A stretch of DNA of 64,000 nucleotides from Betaproteobacteria bacterium Ga0074130 (GTDB lineage Bacteria > Pseudomonadota > Gammaproteobacteria > Burkholderiales > Rhodocyclaceae). The position numbers were made by a program, and so were the translations under genes. Position 1 is the first letter of the stretch. Each line of letters begins with the position of its first letter. Positions 46,343-57,568 of this stretch are shown here, one piece after another. The notes under the pieces are model-generated. The model saw only the letters and a program-made list of their open reading frames with translations. It was not told the origin of the DNA and searched no databases. The stretch covers positions 62,001 through 126,000 of the forward strand of contig LNDZ01000022.1 in assembly GCA_001464495.1 (NCBI GenBank). The letters are read 5' to 3'.

Positions 46343-47407
46343 TTACTTCACCGCACTCAATTCAGTGGGGGTCATTACCTTTTCCATCTCCCTGAGCACA
46401 TCCCTAGCGTCTTTGTCCTTGGCCGCAGCCTTTTTCACAAATGAGTAGCCGACTACTCGATTTGCCTTAATGCCATTTCCGTTAAACAGGAAATCACCGT
46501 ACAGTAACTGCCCGTTGGGGCTCCCTGCTTGGGCAGATTTTTGCGCCCAATACACCGCGCGTTGCTGATTCTTTGGTAGCCCCTCGAGCCCTGTCGAGTT
46601 CATGTACCCGAACGTTGCTTGGTCGAGTGGGGCACCAGCTACAGCCCCTGAGTAAAACTTGTAAAAATTAGCAGCCGCTCCCGTTGGCGCAGGCGCCCCT
46701 CTTTTGGCAGCGACCAAATCCTCGTGCGCTGTCATTAGTGCCAAAGGGCCAGCAACGCCTGCTGCCAAATACTTACGAACCTGCGAGTCGAAAGAATCCA
46801 ATTTTGCGCCGAATCGGTAGTCGGGGAAGAACCAGAGAAACTCATTCATATCGGCGTACCACTCAGACTCGGGAGTCGGGTAAATACTAGCGATATCGGT
46901 TGTCAAAGCAGGTGCCGTTGAATTATGGGGGAGTGCTGATGCGGGGACACTCGTAGTGCCCCCGGCATTGATGGCGGTCCCCGATGGAACAGAGTTCCAG
47001 CCCTTCTTCACCATGCAGGTTTTCTTGACTAAATCCTGGGTCTGAGCCGCAGCTATCGCGGCACCCATGCTCATTCCCGATGCCATGCCGCTGGCCATGC
47101 CCCCCCCGAAACCTCCTGAGGCACCAGTGGTTGCTGTCCCTGTGTAGGTGCCGTAGCTGGTCTGCCCAGTAGTCGTGTTATAGGTCCTTACTTGTCCATT
47201 TACATAAGTAGTTGTCGGCTGAGGTGCCGCTACTATGTCTGGCATCGGGGCAGCCCCGTATCCGAGCAACGTGCAGTAGGCGTCATCCGCAGTCAACTGC
47301 TTAGTCGCCTGAGCCGGGTCTGTAATTAATGAGTGCTGCCAGCTTTGTGAGGCGCATCCTGAAAGAAGCGTAAATGCTGCAACACCAACCTTGTAAGGAA
47401 GTCGCAT
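46343..47407 (-). CDS. Lipoprotein with Sel1-like repeat region
   Basis: The 354-residue protein starts at ATG 47407 with a lipobox (TLLSGC, Cys about residue 18). A central Thr/Gly/Tyr-rich section is followed by a glycine- and methionine-rich stretch (GGFGGGMASGMASGMSMGAA), a glycine-zipper-like pattern. Toward the C-terminus, AVYWAQKSAQAGSPNGQLLYG resembles Sel1/TPR-type repeats. I do not recognise the whole. The gene is AT-richer than the neighbours. Confidence 0.7.
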   Translation of the reverse strand: MRLPYKVGVAAFTLLSGCASQSWQHSLITDPAQATKQLTADDAYCTLLGYGAAPMPDIVAAPQPTTTYVNGQVRTYNTTTGQTSYGTYTGTATTGASGGFGGGMASGMASGMSMGAAIAAAQTQDLVKKTCMVKKGWNSVPSGTAINAGGTTSVPASALPHNSTAPALTTDIASIYPTPESEWYADMNEFLWFFPDYRFGAKLDSFDSQVRKYLAAGVAGPLALMTAHEDLVAAKRGAPAPTGAAANFYKFYSGAVAGAPLDQATFGYMNSTGLEGLPKNQQRAVYWAQKSAQAGSPNGQLLYGDFLFNGNGIKANRVVGYSFVKKAAAKDKDARDVLREMEKVMTPTELSAVK

Positions 47408-47545
47408 GGTCAATCAGGCAAAAGAAGTAAGGATGAACAATAGTATCAGCCAGCAGCAGTAACTAAAGAGGTCCAAGTCCGGGAATAAACTGAAACTGAG
47501 TCCTTTAGCTCCCGTGGTTTGATTACAGGCTTAATTGCATAACGC

Positions 47546-47767
47546 TCAAGCTACATAATCGAGCACAACCTTACCGCCACCACGAGACGCGATTATTTTT
47601 GCATCATCTGGAGTAATTCGACCTGCGTTGCGAAGGATTACTAATCCCCCTCCATCTGCTGCACGACTAGCAATTACCATCAGATCGTCCGGGGTGAATT
47701 TCGTTGCATCTAGTATTAATCCACCGCCTCTTGAAGCAATTATTTTTGCATCGTCTGGTGTTATCAC
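47546..47767 (-). CDS. 73-residue protein made of three tandem repeats
   Basis: The start is GTG 47767, with AGGAG five nucleotides before it. The whole protein consists of three near-copies of a 22-25-residue unit: ITPDDAKIIASRGGG.(L)ILD, FTPDDLMVIASRAADGGG and ITPDDAKIIASRGGGKVVLD. The first and third share about 30 bases nearly identically in DNA, so duplication is recent or constrained. I do not recognise a family. Possible interpretations are a repeat-built binding protein or an antitoxin-like small protein; none is supported. It is in an AT-rich pocket downstream of a lipoprotein gene and upstream (divergent) of icd. Confidence 0.6.
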   Translation of the reverse strand: MITPDDAKIIASRGGGLILDATKFTPDDLMVIASRAADGGGLVILRNAGRITPDDAKIIASRGGGKVVLDYVA

Positions 47768-47888
47768 TGCTTCTCCTATTACGTAATTAATTGACAACTA
47801 CGAGGATCGATAAGTTAGCTCACAACAAAACTCTAGCATCCTATTCCATATAAGCATCATCTTGTCAGCTCGCAGTCGGTCAAACTAT

Positions 47889-47964
47889 TGCAGAAACGTC
47901 CTTAGACTGTTTCGAACACGTTTCGCCATGCCCAGCCCCCGCAACTTATAATCACGTTTCTGCA
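47889..47964. promoter_or_regulatory. icd upstream region: -10 box and 11-bp inverted repeat
   Basis: TGCAGAAACGT (47889-47899) and ACGTTTCTGCA (47954-47964) form an exact 11-bp inverted repeat 54 nt apart. TATAAT at 47947-47952 is a good -10 for icd (start 47996); the right-hand arm overlaps the expected transcription start. An operator is possible; no regulator is known. Confidence 0.45.
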
Positions 47965-47977
47965 GCAAACCCAGTAA

Positions 47978-50218
<2,241 letters not shown>

Positions 50219-50240
50219 ACAGATCTTCTAGCTGCACAAA

Positions 50241-50275
50241 AAAGAACGGCGAACCTTTGGACGGGTTCGCCGTTT
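50241..50275. terminator. Bidirectional intrinsic terminator between icd and the fdh operon
   Basis: AACGGCGAACC...GGGTTCGCCGTT forms the stem, with TTTT on the plus strand and T6 on the minus strand after one base. It also carries the recurring GGCGAACC arms. Confidence 0.82.
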
Positions 50276-50317
50276 TGCATGGTGCAGCAACGACAGGGAT
50301 TTCAACAACAGAGGGAT

Positions 50318-50725
50318 TTATTTCGTCGCGGGTGGGGCGGTTTTTTGTGCGCTATCGGGTAGAGACTTGCCAGTGGTGGCGCCACCCGGTGCAATTGAAG
50401 GCGGTGTCCCCGGCGCTGCAGCGGGGGCTGCGGCTGCCGTTGTCGCCGGCGCTGGCGCAGCTTCTGGCGGGACAAATACGAAGGGGCCGGGGTCTTCGCA
50501 CTTTGGCGTGGCGACAACCGCGCCTGCATCCTTGTTGCCCTTGCGGTAGCGCTCGGCAACTTTGTCCTGCGCCTTGCACAGTTGGAAAGCCGAGACTTTG
50601 TCGGTGTGCGCAGTTTTCTGTTTGGTTTCCAGCGCCTTGAGCTTGGCCTCGTCAGACGGTGGCGGCAGCTTGGCCATGACGCTGCTGCTGATCAGCAGGG
50701 CAAGACAGATGCTCAGTCGTTTCAT
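50318..50725 (-). CDS. Periplasmic protein of unknown function at the end of the fdh operon
   Basis: The 135-residue product has a signal peptide (MKRLSICLALLISSSVMA), one helical charged section (residues about 20-65) with two cysteines, and a Pro/Ala-rich tail (about 80-135). GAGGAGA lies just upstream of ATG 50725. I recognise no family. It is the last gene of the formate dehydrogenase run, 16 nt after the lipoprotein gene, so co-transcription is likely but a formate-related function is inference. Confidence 0.65.
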   Translation of the reverse strand: MKRLSICLALLISSSVMAKLPPPSDEAKLKALETKQKTAHTDKVSAFQLCKAQDKVAERYRKGNKDAGAVVATPKCEDPGPFVFVPPEAAPAPATTAAAAPAAAPGTPPSIAPGGATTGKSLPDSAQKTAPPATK

Positions 50726-50741
50726 GATTGCTCTCCTCGCC

Positions 50742-50954
50742 TCAATTGACGCGCTTGTATTCGTTCTGGTTTTGGCCACGGCCGCGGATGTCGTTCTCCC
50801 ACGCAGCCTTGTCGCCATTCCATGGCGGGTTGTCATAGGGGCGCGTGTCGGTCTTGCCTTGATATTCGCCTTGTTTGTAGACCACGGTCTGCGGGTATTC
50901 GCCGCAGGCCGTCAGCAGTAGCGCAACTGCGCTGGAGATGAGCAACGTCTTCAT
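50742..50954 (-). CDS. Small lipoprotein in the fdh operon
   Basis: A 70-residue protein begins at ATG 50954, overlapping the fdhB stop by one base (TGATG), with GGAGG upstream. It has a lipoprotein signal (SAVALLLTAC, Cys about 17) and a polar, Asn/Gly/Tyr-rich mature part (YDNPPWNGDKAAWENDIRGR). I know no family. The tight overlap with fdhB suggests it is translated with the formate dehydrogenase subunits. Confidence 0.65.
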   Translation of the reverse strand: MKTLLISSAVALLLTACGEYPQTVVYKQGEYQGKTDTRPYDNPPWNGDKAAWENDIRGRGQNQNEYKRVN

Positions 50955-51583
50955 CACTTGGCCTCCTTCTTCTTGGCCTCCGGCGGGGGCGGCATGTCGC
51001 CCTTGCCATAGGCAGTGCTCCAGCCCCACAGCTCGCCGCCCTTGCCACGGGTGAGCGCACGTTCGCGGAACACATCGGCCAGCACGTCGGCATCGCCAGC
51101 GAGCAGCGCCTTGGTGGAACACATCTCGGCACACAGCGGCAGCTTGCCCTCTGCAAGGCGGTTGCGGCCGTAGTGTTCAAACTCCTCTTGCGAGTTGTCG
51201 GCTTCGGGACCACCGGCGCAGAAGGTGCACTTGTCCATCTTGCCGCGCTGACCGAAGGCACCGTTTTGCGGATACTGCGGTGCGCCAAACGGACAGGCGT
51301 AGAAGCAGTAGCCACAGCCGATACACATGTCCTTGTCGTGCAGCACCACGCCTTCGTCGGTGTGATAGAAGCAATCGACCGGACAAACCGCCATGCACGG
51401 GGCATCGCTGCAGTGCATACACGCCACCGAGACTGATTTCTCGCCGGGCTGGCCGTCGCCGAGTGTCACCACGCGGCGGCGGTTGATGCCCCAGGGCACT
51501 TCATGCTCGTTCTTACAGGCAGTGACGCATCCGTTGCACTCGATACAGCGCTCGGAATCACACAGGAATTTCATGCGGGCCAT
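50954..51583 (-). CDS. fdhB: Formate dehydrogenase, iron-sulfur (beta) subunit
   Basis: The 209-residue ferredoxin-like subunit carries four Cys clusters: CIECNGCVTACKNEH, CMHCSDAPCMAVCPVDC, CIGCGYCFYACPFGAPQYP and CTFCA, consistent with four [4Fe-4S] centres passing electrons from the catalytic subunit to the membrane cytochrome. It is 36 nt after fdhA. Confidence 0.93.
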   Translation of the reverse strand: MARMKFLCDSERCIECNGCVTACKNEHEVPWGINRRRVVTLGDGQPGEKSVSVACMHCSDAPCMAVCPVDCFYHTDEGVVLHDKDMCIGCGYCFYACPFGAPQYPQNGAFGQRGKMDKCTFCAGGPEADNSQEEFEHYGRNRLAEGKLPLCAEMCSTKALLAGDADVLADVFRERALTRGKGGELWGWSTAYGKGDMPPPPEAKKKEAK

Positions 51584-51619
51584 GATTTGTCTCCTCGTTT
51601 CTTCTCGTTATGCCTGCGG

Positions 51620-54526
51620 TTACGCTTTAACGACTTGGCAAACAGTCGTCTTGGTTTCCTGCATCATCGTCACGCTGTCGTAGCCGTAGGTGGTTGCGGT
51701 ATTGGCCGCCTCACCACGCACAATCGGATGTGCACCATCGGGGTAGTACTTGAGCATGTCCTCGCCCATCCAGTGACCAGAGAAGTGGTACGGCATGAAG
51801 CAGGTGTCTCTGCCCACACGCTCGGTCACTTGTGCACGCACCTTGATCTGCGCACCGGTCGGTGACTTGACCCACACCCAGTCGTGATTGCGGATGCCGC
51901 GATCGTTGGCAGTGGCCGGGTTGATCTCGATGAACATTTCCTGCTGCAGCTCAGCCAGCCATGGGTTGGAACGAGTTTCCTCGCCGCCACCTTCGTACTC
52001 GACCAGACGGCCAGAGGTGAGGATGAGCGGGAAGTTATCTGCCACCTTGTCGGCAACGTTCTTTTGCTGCACCGACTTGTAGAGCGTGGGCAAGCGCCAG
52101 AAGGCTTTCTTGTCATCGTGCGTCGGATACTTGGCAACGAGATCGGGACGGGTGGAGTACAGCGGCTCACGGTGCTGCGGCACTGGGTCGGGGAAGTTCC
52201 ACACCACAGCGCGCGCCTTGGCGTTGCCAAAAGGATGGCAACCGTGGTTCTTCATGACCACACGGATGATGCCGCCGGACAAGTCGGTCTTCCAGTTCTT
52301 GCCTTCGGCCTTCTTCTTTTCCTCATCGGTCAGCTCGTCCCACCAGCCCAACTTCTTGAGCAGCAGATGATCAAACTCGGGGTAGCCAAATTGCAGATCG
52401 GCTCCTTTGGAGGCCGAGCCGTCGCCAGCGAGCAGGCTCACGCCCTCGCGCTCGACACCAAAGTTGGCGCGGAAGTTACCGCCGCCATCCATCACATGCT
52501 TGCTGGTGTCGTACAGGTTTGGCGACCCCGGATGCTTCATTTCCGGCGTACCCCAGCACGGCCACGGCAAGCCGAAGAACTCGCCATCGCATGGCCCGCC
52601 CTTCGCACGCAGGGTCTTGGGATCAAAGGTCTGCATGTTCTTCATGTGCAGCTTGAGCCGCTCTGGTGACTGGCCGCTATAGCCAATGGTCCACGTGCCC
52701 TTGTTGATTTCGCGCAGGGTGTCTTCCATGCTTGGTTCGTCGTTCTCGACCTTGATGTTCTTGACCAGCTCTTTTTCAAAGCCGAACACGCGGGCCAGCT
52801 GATACATGATCACGTGATCAGGACGCGATTCGAACAGCGGCTTGATCACCTGTTCGCGCCACTGCAGCGAGCGGTTTGAAGCGGTGCAAGAACCGGTGGT
52901 TTCAAACTGCGTTGCGGCGGGCAGCAGATACACACCGTCCTTGCGCGCCATGGCCGCCATCGCGGCAGTGGCGGATGGATACGGATCGATCACGACGAGC
53001 GTATCGAGCTGTTTCATGGCGTCGATCATTTCCTTGCCGCGCGTTTGCGAGTTGGGTGCCATGCCCCAATACACCACCGCCTTGAGGTTGCTGTCTTGAT
53101 CGATGTTCTCGTTCTTTTCGAGTACACCGTCGATCCAGCGCGAGACGGTCATGCCGGGCTTGGTCATCATGGCTTCGGAGGCGTAGCGCCCCTTGATCCA
53201 GTCGTAATCCACGCCCCACACCGCCGCCCAGTGCTTCCATGCGCCGGCTGCAATGCCGTAGTAGCCGGGCAGTGAGTCTGGGTTAGGGCCAACGTCGGTG
53301 GCGCCTTGCACGTTGTCATGGCCGCGGAAGATATTGGCACCGCCACCCGACACACCGATGTTGCCGAGCGCCAGCTGCAAGCAGCAGAACGCACGCACCA
53401 TGGCGTTACCCGTGGTGTGCTGGGTTTGGCCCATACACCAGACAATGGTGCTGGGCTTGTTCTTGGCCATGGTCTCGGCGATCTTGTAGAGCTGGTCTTC
53501 CGGTACGCCAGTGGCTTCCAGCACCTTGTCGGGGGTCCAAGTCATCACCTCGGCCTTGACCTTGTCCATGCCGTAGACGCGGTCGTCGATGTAACGCTGG
53601 TCTTCCCAGCCGTTCTTGAAGACGTGATACAGAATGCCCCAGATCACCGCAATGTCGCTGCCGGAACGAATGCGTACGTATTGGTCAGCGCGGGCTGCGG
53701 TGCGCGTAAAGCGCGGGTCGATGACCATGAGCTTGGAGCCCGCTTCCTTGGCATGCAGCACATGCAGCATGGCGACCGGGTGGGCCTCGGCGGCGTTCGA
53801 GCCCATGAACAGCATGGCCTTCGAATTTTGCATGTCGTTGTAGGAGTTGGTCATGGCGCCGTAACCCCAGGTGTTCGCAACGCCAGCCACCGTGGTGGAG
53901 TGGCAGATGCGCGCCTGGTGGTCGCAGTTATTGGTGCCCCAGAAGGACACGAACTTGCGCAGCAGATAAGACTGTTCGTTGTTGTGCTTGGACGAGCCGA
54001 TCCAGTACACCGAATCTGGCCCGTGGTCCTTGCGCAGCCTGAGCAGACGGTCGCCGACTTCCTTGTAGGCGTCGTCCCAGCTCATGCGCACATACTTGCC
54101 GTCGACCAGCTTCATCGGATACTTGAGGCGCATTTCACCGTGGCCGTGTTCGCGTACCGATGCGCCCTTAGCGCAGTGCGCGCCAAGGTTGATGGGCGAA
54201 TCGAACACGGGCTCTTGGCCAATCCACACCCCGTTCTTGACCTCGGCATCGACGGCACAGCCGACCGAGCAGTGCGTACAGACGGTGCGCTTCACTTCGA
54301 TCTTGCCGTCTGGCGGGGCTTCGCCCTTGGCCTCGGCTTTGTCGATCAGATTGAACGGCAGTTGCGTGGCGAAAGCCCCCGCACCGGCGGCGAGGCCGGA
54401 GCGCTTCATGAAGGTTCGGCGATCAATGGCCTCGGGCAGACTTTGGCGGAGGCCACCCTGCGTCGGAGAGGCTTGCATGTCAGCGTGTTGAACTGGAGCA
54501 GCCGAAGATGATTTTCTGGTGAGCAT
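51620..54526 (-). CDS. fdhA: Formate dehydrogenase, catalytic (alpha) subunit, Cys form
   Basis: A 968-residue molybdopterin oxidoreductase with a Tat signal (DRRTFMKRSGLAAG, residues 35-48) and a [4Fe-4S] motif CTHCSVGC (83-90) plus a later Cys near 118. The molybdenum ligand position reads ARICHSTT (about residue 207), i.e. cysteine and not selenocysteine, so no Sec insertion is needed. It is periplasmic and oxidises formate, passing electrons to FdhB and the cytochrome b subunit. Its N-terminal domain and order fit the FDH-N-like respiratory type. Confidence 0.94.
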   Translation of the reverse strand: MLTRKSSSAAPVQHADMQASPTQGGLRQSLPEAIDRRTFMKRSGLAAGAGAFATQLPFNLIDKAEAKGEAPPDGKIEVKRTVCTHCSVGCAVDAEVKNGVWIGQEPVFDSPINLGAHCAKGASVREHGHGEMRLKYPMKLVDGKYVRMSWDDAYKEVGDRLLRLRKDHGPDSVYWIGSSKHNNEQSYLLRKFVSFWGTNNCDHQARICHSTTVAGVANTWGYGAMTNSYNDMQNSKAMLFMGSNAAEAHPVAMLHVLHAKEAGSKLMVIDPRFTRTAARADQYVRIRSGSDIAVIWGILYHVFKNGWEDQRYIDDRVYGMDKVKAEVMTWTPDKVLEATGVPEDQLYKIAETMAKNKPSTIVWCMGQTQHTTGNAMVRAFCCLQLALGNIGVSGGGANIFRGHDNVQGATDVGPNPDSLPGYYGIAAGAWKHWAAVWGVDYDWIKGRYASEAMMTKPGMTVSRWIDGVLEKNENIDQDSNLKAVVYWGMAPNSQTRGKEMIDAMKQLDTLVVIDPYPSATAAMAAMARKDGVYLLPAATQFETTGSCTASNRSLQWREQVIKPLFESRPDHVIMYQLARVFGFEKELVKNIKVENDEPSMEDTLREINKGTWTIGYSGQSPERLKLHMKNMQTFDPKTLRAKGGPCDGEFFGLPWPCWGTPEMKHPGSPNLYDTSKHVMDGGGNFRANFGVEREGVSLLAGDGSASKGADLQFGYPEFDHLLLKKLGWWDELTDEEKKKAEGKNWKTDLSGGIIRVVMKNHGCHPFGNAKARAVVWNFPDPVPQHREPLYSTRPDLVAKYPTHDDKKAFWRLPTLYKSVQQKNVADKVADNFPLILTSGRLVEYEGGGEETRSNPWLAELQQEMFIEINPATANDRGIRNHDWVWVKSPTGAQIKVRAQVTERVGRDTCFMPYHFSGHWMGEDMLKYYPDGAHPIVRGEAANTATTYGYDSVTMMQETKTTVCQVVKA

Positions 54527-54538
54527 GATGTTCTCCGA

Positions 54539-54805
54539 TCAGATACGCGTGGTGCCGTAATAACGACGGACATGTTCGGTTTCCCGATAGCCCTTGCCCT
54601 CAACTTCCTTCTCTGCTGTTGGCTCAGCCGTGGGCTTGATGGCCCCTGCGCTAACCAGTGCGGCCGCGGCACCGACACTGCCCAGCCCCGCGCCGATGAG
54701 GAAGTTGCGGCGCTTGCTGTCTGGCTTTGTGTTCGGCTTGCTGTTGGGCTGCACTGCCGCCTTTTCAGTCACGGTTTCAGTGATGGGTTTGGATTGCTTG
54801 CTCAT
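54539..54805 (-). CDS. Formate dehydrogenase region Tat-target protein
   Basis: The 88-residue protein has a Tat-like motif (SKRRNFLIGAGLGSVGAAAA) and a short mature tail ending in HVRRYYGTTRI. It resembles the small Tat-target proteins annotated next to fdhA in other proteobacteria; function is not known. It overlaps the torD-like stop by 4 nt and ends 12 nt before fdhA. Confidence 0.8.
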   Translation of the reverse strand: MSKQSKPITETVTEKAAVQPNSKPNTKPDSKRRNFLIGAGLGSVGAAAALVSAGAIKPTAEPTAEKEVEGKGYRETEHVRRYYGTTRI

Positions 54806-55401
54806 CTCACACCTCCAGCGGCGGCTTGCAGGGAAAAGTAATCACGTTCCATGTTGAGGAACACACGCATGAAATCAGCCAGTACCCGGTAGAAACGCGC
54901 ACCGGGGGCTTGTGTCAGGGCAGCGCATAGATCGGCATACCAAGGCTGCAGATGGCGCTTGAAGAAATTCGCCTGGTCGCCGTTCTGACGCATGATCAGA
55001 TGGCGCATGACATCCAGCTCGCCGGCGATGTGATCTTCGGGATCGTTCTGCCCGGCGCTGCGGCTCAGGCCGAGCGCTGCGAGATCATCACGCAACAACG
55101 CTAGCGGCTTTTCCATCAGGAAACCCGTCAGGTACCAAGAGGCGTACAGCGCCACTGGAGGCTTGGAGATGCTGATGAAGAGATGGTCGTATTCATCGCC
55201 AATAGCCTTGGCATCATCAGCCGCGGCACATAGCGCATTCCAGGCCGTGGTGAGCTCGCCCTCGCCGTCGCGCACAGAGTGGCGGAGCGTGGAGAGTAAG
55301 TCGGCATCCGGTGCGACAAACAGCAGACGGGCCAGCACAGCGTAGGCATCCGCCCGCGCCAGATCTTCGTCGGCCAGCATGGCATGCAGGGGCGCATTCA
55401 T
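54802..55401 (-). CDS. TorD/DmsD-family chaperone
   Basis: The 199-residue all-helical protein resembles the TorD family, which binds Tat signals and helps insert the molybdenum cofactor into enzymes. The block DEYDHLFISISKPPVALYASW is characteristic (E-x2-xLF, and PxxLYxS-like). Location directly upstream of the Tat-target and fdhA genes points to FdhA maturation. Starts and stops overlap on both sides (ATGA). Confidence 0.85.
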   Translation of the reverse strand: MNAPLHAMLADEDLARADAYAVLARLLFVAPDADLLSTLRHSVRDGEGELTTAWNALCAAADDAKAIGDEYDHLFISISKPPVALYASWYLTGFLMEKPLALLRDDLAALGLSRSAGQNDPEDHIAGELDVMRHLIMRQNGDQANFFKRHLQPWYADLCAALTQAPGARFYRVLADFMRVFLNMERDYFSLQAAAGGVR

Positions 55402-57107
55402 CGCGGCAGATCCTCCACGGTCATTTCATTCTTGCTTTCCAGCATGTCGACGACACGACAGTCGCCGCACATTTGCAGACGCTTCAGTGCCGCGCCATCA
55501 GCAAACAAGCTGTGACCACTGAGGCGCTTCAACATGCCGTCCACCATGGCTTGCGTACCGAAAGGCTTAGCACAGCGGATGCAATGGAAGGGCTTGGCTT
55601 CGTTGAGGACAACCGCCTTCTTGGCCTCCGGCGTGAGCAGCAGGCGTGCGGTTTTAGTGAGCGCCTTTTCCGGACAGGTATCGACGCAGATGCCGCACTG
55701 CACGCAGTTGTGTTCGATAAAACGCAGCTGCGGTAGCTCTGGGTTGTCCTGCAGCGCCTTGGCAGGACAAGCGCCCACACAGGCCATACACAGCGTGCAG
55801 CTGTTGGTATTGATGCCCAGCGTGCCGAAAGGCGCATCAGCCGGCAGCACAATCAGCTCAACGGGTTGGGTAGCGTTGGCGACTTGGGCTTGCAGATGAT
55901 CAATGCAGAATTCAAGCGTACGGCGCTTGTCGGCAAACAGATTAAAGCTGGCTGGTGACAGGCACACCGCCTGCCCGTCTGGAATAGCAAAACCATCGGC
56001 CCCCTCCCTTCCGTCAACAAGACGACAGGAAGACTCTGGGTAGCCAAAGCCGCTGACGATGGTTTTCACCAGCATCATCTGTCGCTGCAGATTGGCGGTG
56101 TATGCCTCAGGCATCTCATCGACCTGCAGTACCACCACATGCGCAGCGCCGTAGCACAGCGCACCCAGCAACAAATCCGGGCCTAGGCTGGCAATGTCAT
56201 GCACACCGACCGGCAACAGATTGCCCGGCAAGCCCAGTCGGTGCGCCCGGCGCAGCAACCAGTCTTCGCCCTTGCGGTCGTGGAAGACGATGACCGCGTC
56301 TTCACCACCGGCGTTTTGATACGCGGACAGCATGGTCTTGAGACGCAGGCCTAGCTCAGGTACTGAGGGATAGGCGTAGCGCATGGCGCCGCTTGGACAG
56401 GCGCTGGCGCAAGCGCCACAGCCCATGCACAGATGCGGCTCGATGCTTACGCCATCATCCTTGGCGGTAATTGCGCCGGTTGAGCAGATGTCGATGCACT
56501 TGTTACAGCCTTCAATGCGATTGCGCGCATGGGCGCACTGCTCGGCCTTGTAATCAAAGAAGCGTGGCTTTTCAAACTCGCCCACCATGGTGGTGAGTTT
56601 GAGTACCGCATCAAATTGCTCGACCGGATCACGCCCAGCGGCAAAGTAACCTTGTGGCGGATGCGGCAGGCGAATCAGCGCTTCACGCGAGAGATCAAAC
56701 ACCAGATCGTATTTTTCGCTGCGCGCTTCGGTGCGGCTGAAGTCGAGCGCGCCCATTTCGCCGTGCGGCGGAATGGGGGCCTCTTGCCAGCTCACGCTGA
56801 AGTTGCCTAGCCAGCCTTTAACGCTGACATCACAGCCGCCGCACAGCGGATAGGTGTTCAGCGGTGGCAGCTCCTCATTGCCACGGGCCTCGGTCATCAG
56901 CACGCTGATGTCCAGCCGGTCTTTCAGGCGCTCGGCCCAGTCCAGCGCAATGTCAGCCGGCCCAATGATCAGGGTGCGGCCAGACGAGTGGTAATCCACG
57001 GCCTGAACCGCCGCCACGGCAGGCAAGCCCATCGCCGCGCGGAATGCCGCCACCACGGGCGCATGTTCGGCGCTCACATCCAGAAAGAAACTCTCGTTGG
57101 TGCTCAT
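55398..57107 (-). CDS. Multi-cluster 4Fe-4S protein of the fdh operon
   Basis: The 569-residue protein holds at least four CxxCxxCxxxCP-like motifs: CNKCIDIC and CMGCGACASACP near the middle, then CTLCMACVGACP and CVQCGICVDTCP near the C-terminus, followed by CIRCAKPFG and CGDCRVVDML. It lacks a signal peptide, so it is likely cytoplasmic. It is similar in layout to the ferredoxin-type proteins found with DUF3305/DUF3306 in formate dehydrogenase operons. Electron transfer or assembly is possible; the role is not established. Confidence 0.82.
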   Translation of the reverse strand: MSTNESFFLDVSAEHAPVVAAFRAAMGLPAVAAVQAVDYHSSGRTLIIGPADIALDWAERLKDRLDISVLMTEARGNEELPPLNTYPLCGGCDVSVKGWLGNFSVSWQEAPIPPHGEMGALDFSRTEARSEKYDLVFDLSREALIRLPHPPQGYFAAGRDPVEQFDAVLKLTTMVGEFEKPRFFDYKAEQCAHARNRIEGCNKCIDICSTGAITAKDDGVSIEPHLCMGCGACASACPSGAMRYAYPSVPELGLRLKTMLSAYQNAGGEDAVIVFHDRKGEDWLLRRAHRLGLPGNLLPVGVHDIASLGPDLLLGALCYGAAHVVVLQVDEMPEAYTANLQRQMMLVKTIVSGFGYPESSCRLVDGREGADGFAIPDGQAVCLSPASFNLFADKRRTLEFCIDHLQAQVANATQPVELIVLPADAPFGTLGINTNSCTLCMACVGACPAKALQDNPELPQLRFIEHNCVQCGICVDTCPEKALTKTARLLLTPEAKKAVVLNEAKPFHCIRCAKPFGTQAMVDGMLKRLSGHSLFADGAALKRLQMCGDCRVVDMLESKNEMTVEDLPR

Positions 57108-57568
57108 GGGGTGGGCTCTGCCTCTGCCGGTTTAACTTCTTCAGTGGTTTCAGCATGATCCGCAACGTCAGTCTGATTGGCCTCTGCTGCTACCGTGGCC
57201 TGCGCTTCCGGTTCCGGGAACAGCATGCTGCGGGCATGTGCCAGACCCGGCAGTTCGGATGCCAGCAAGGGTTCGTAGACGTTGAAGTCTTCGATGTACA
57301 CATCCAGCCCATCCATCACATTGAAGATGGGTTGGCTAAACAATTGCTGGACGGCGGCACGCCGCACACCCGACTCCACACCGGCTTGCAGGAAAACGGT
57401 GTAATCCGCCTCCAGCCCTTGTGCAGCAATCGCTTCCAGCGACGGCAATACGGGCGCTTCGGCCGCAGCCGGCGCGACGGTGCCAGGTGGCACGGCGCCA
57501 CCGGCGATCTCGCGCTTGATGCGTGACCAGCGCGAGACAAAGTTTTCTTTGTGCAGGGTTTCGCTCAT
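57104..57568 (-). CDS. DUF3306 protein
   Basis: The 154-residue product starts at ATG 57568 with family opening ENFVSRWSRIKREIAGG and the mid-block QPIFNVMDGLDVYIEDF, then a low-complexity Glu/Ala tail. DUF3306 occurs in formate dehydrogenase operons; its function is unknown. It overlaps both neighbours by ATGA-type junctions. A longer frame to 57667 is not supported. Confidence 0.85.
   Translation of the reverse strand: MSETLHKENFVSRWSRIKREIAGGAVPPGTVAPAAAEAPVLPSLEAIAAQGLEADYTVFLQAGVESGVRRAAVQQLFSQPIFNVMDGLDVYIEDFNVYEPLLASELPGLAHARSMLFPEPEAQATVAAEANQTDVADHAETTEEVKPAEAEPTP

Noticed and set aside
53306..54511. A 401-codon plus-strand frame opposite fdhA
   Set aside because: Antisense to the molybdopterin enzyme; rich in His/Ala/Val typical of reversed high-GC coding DNA.
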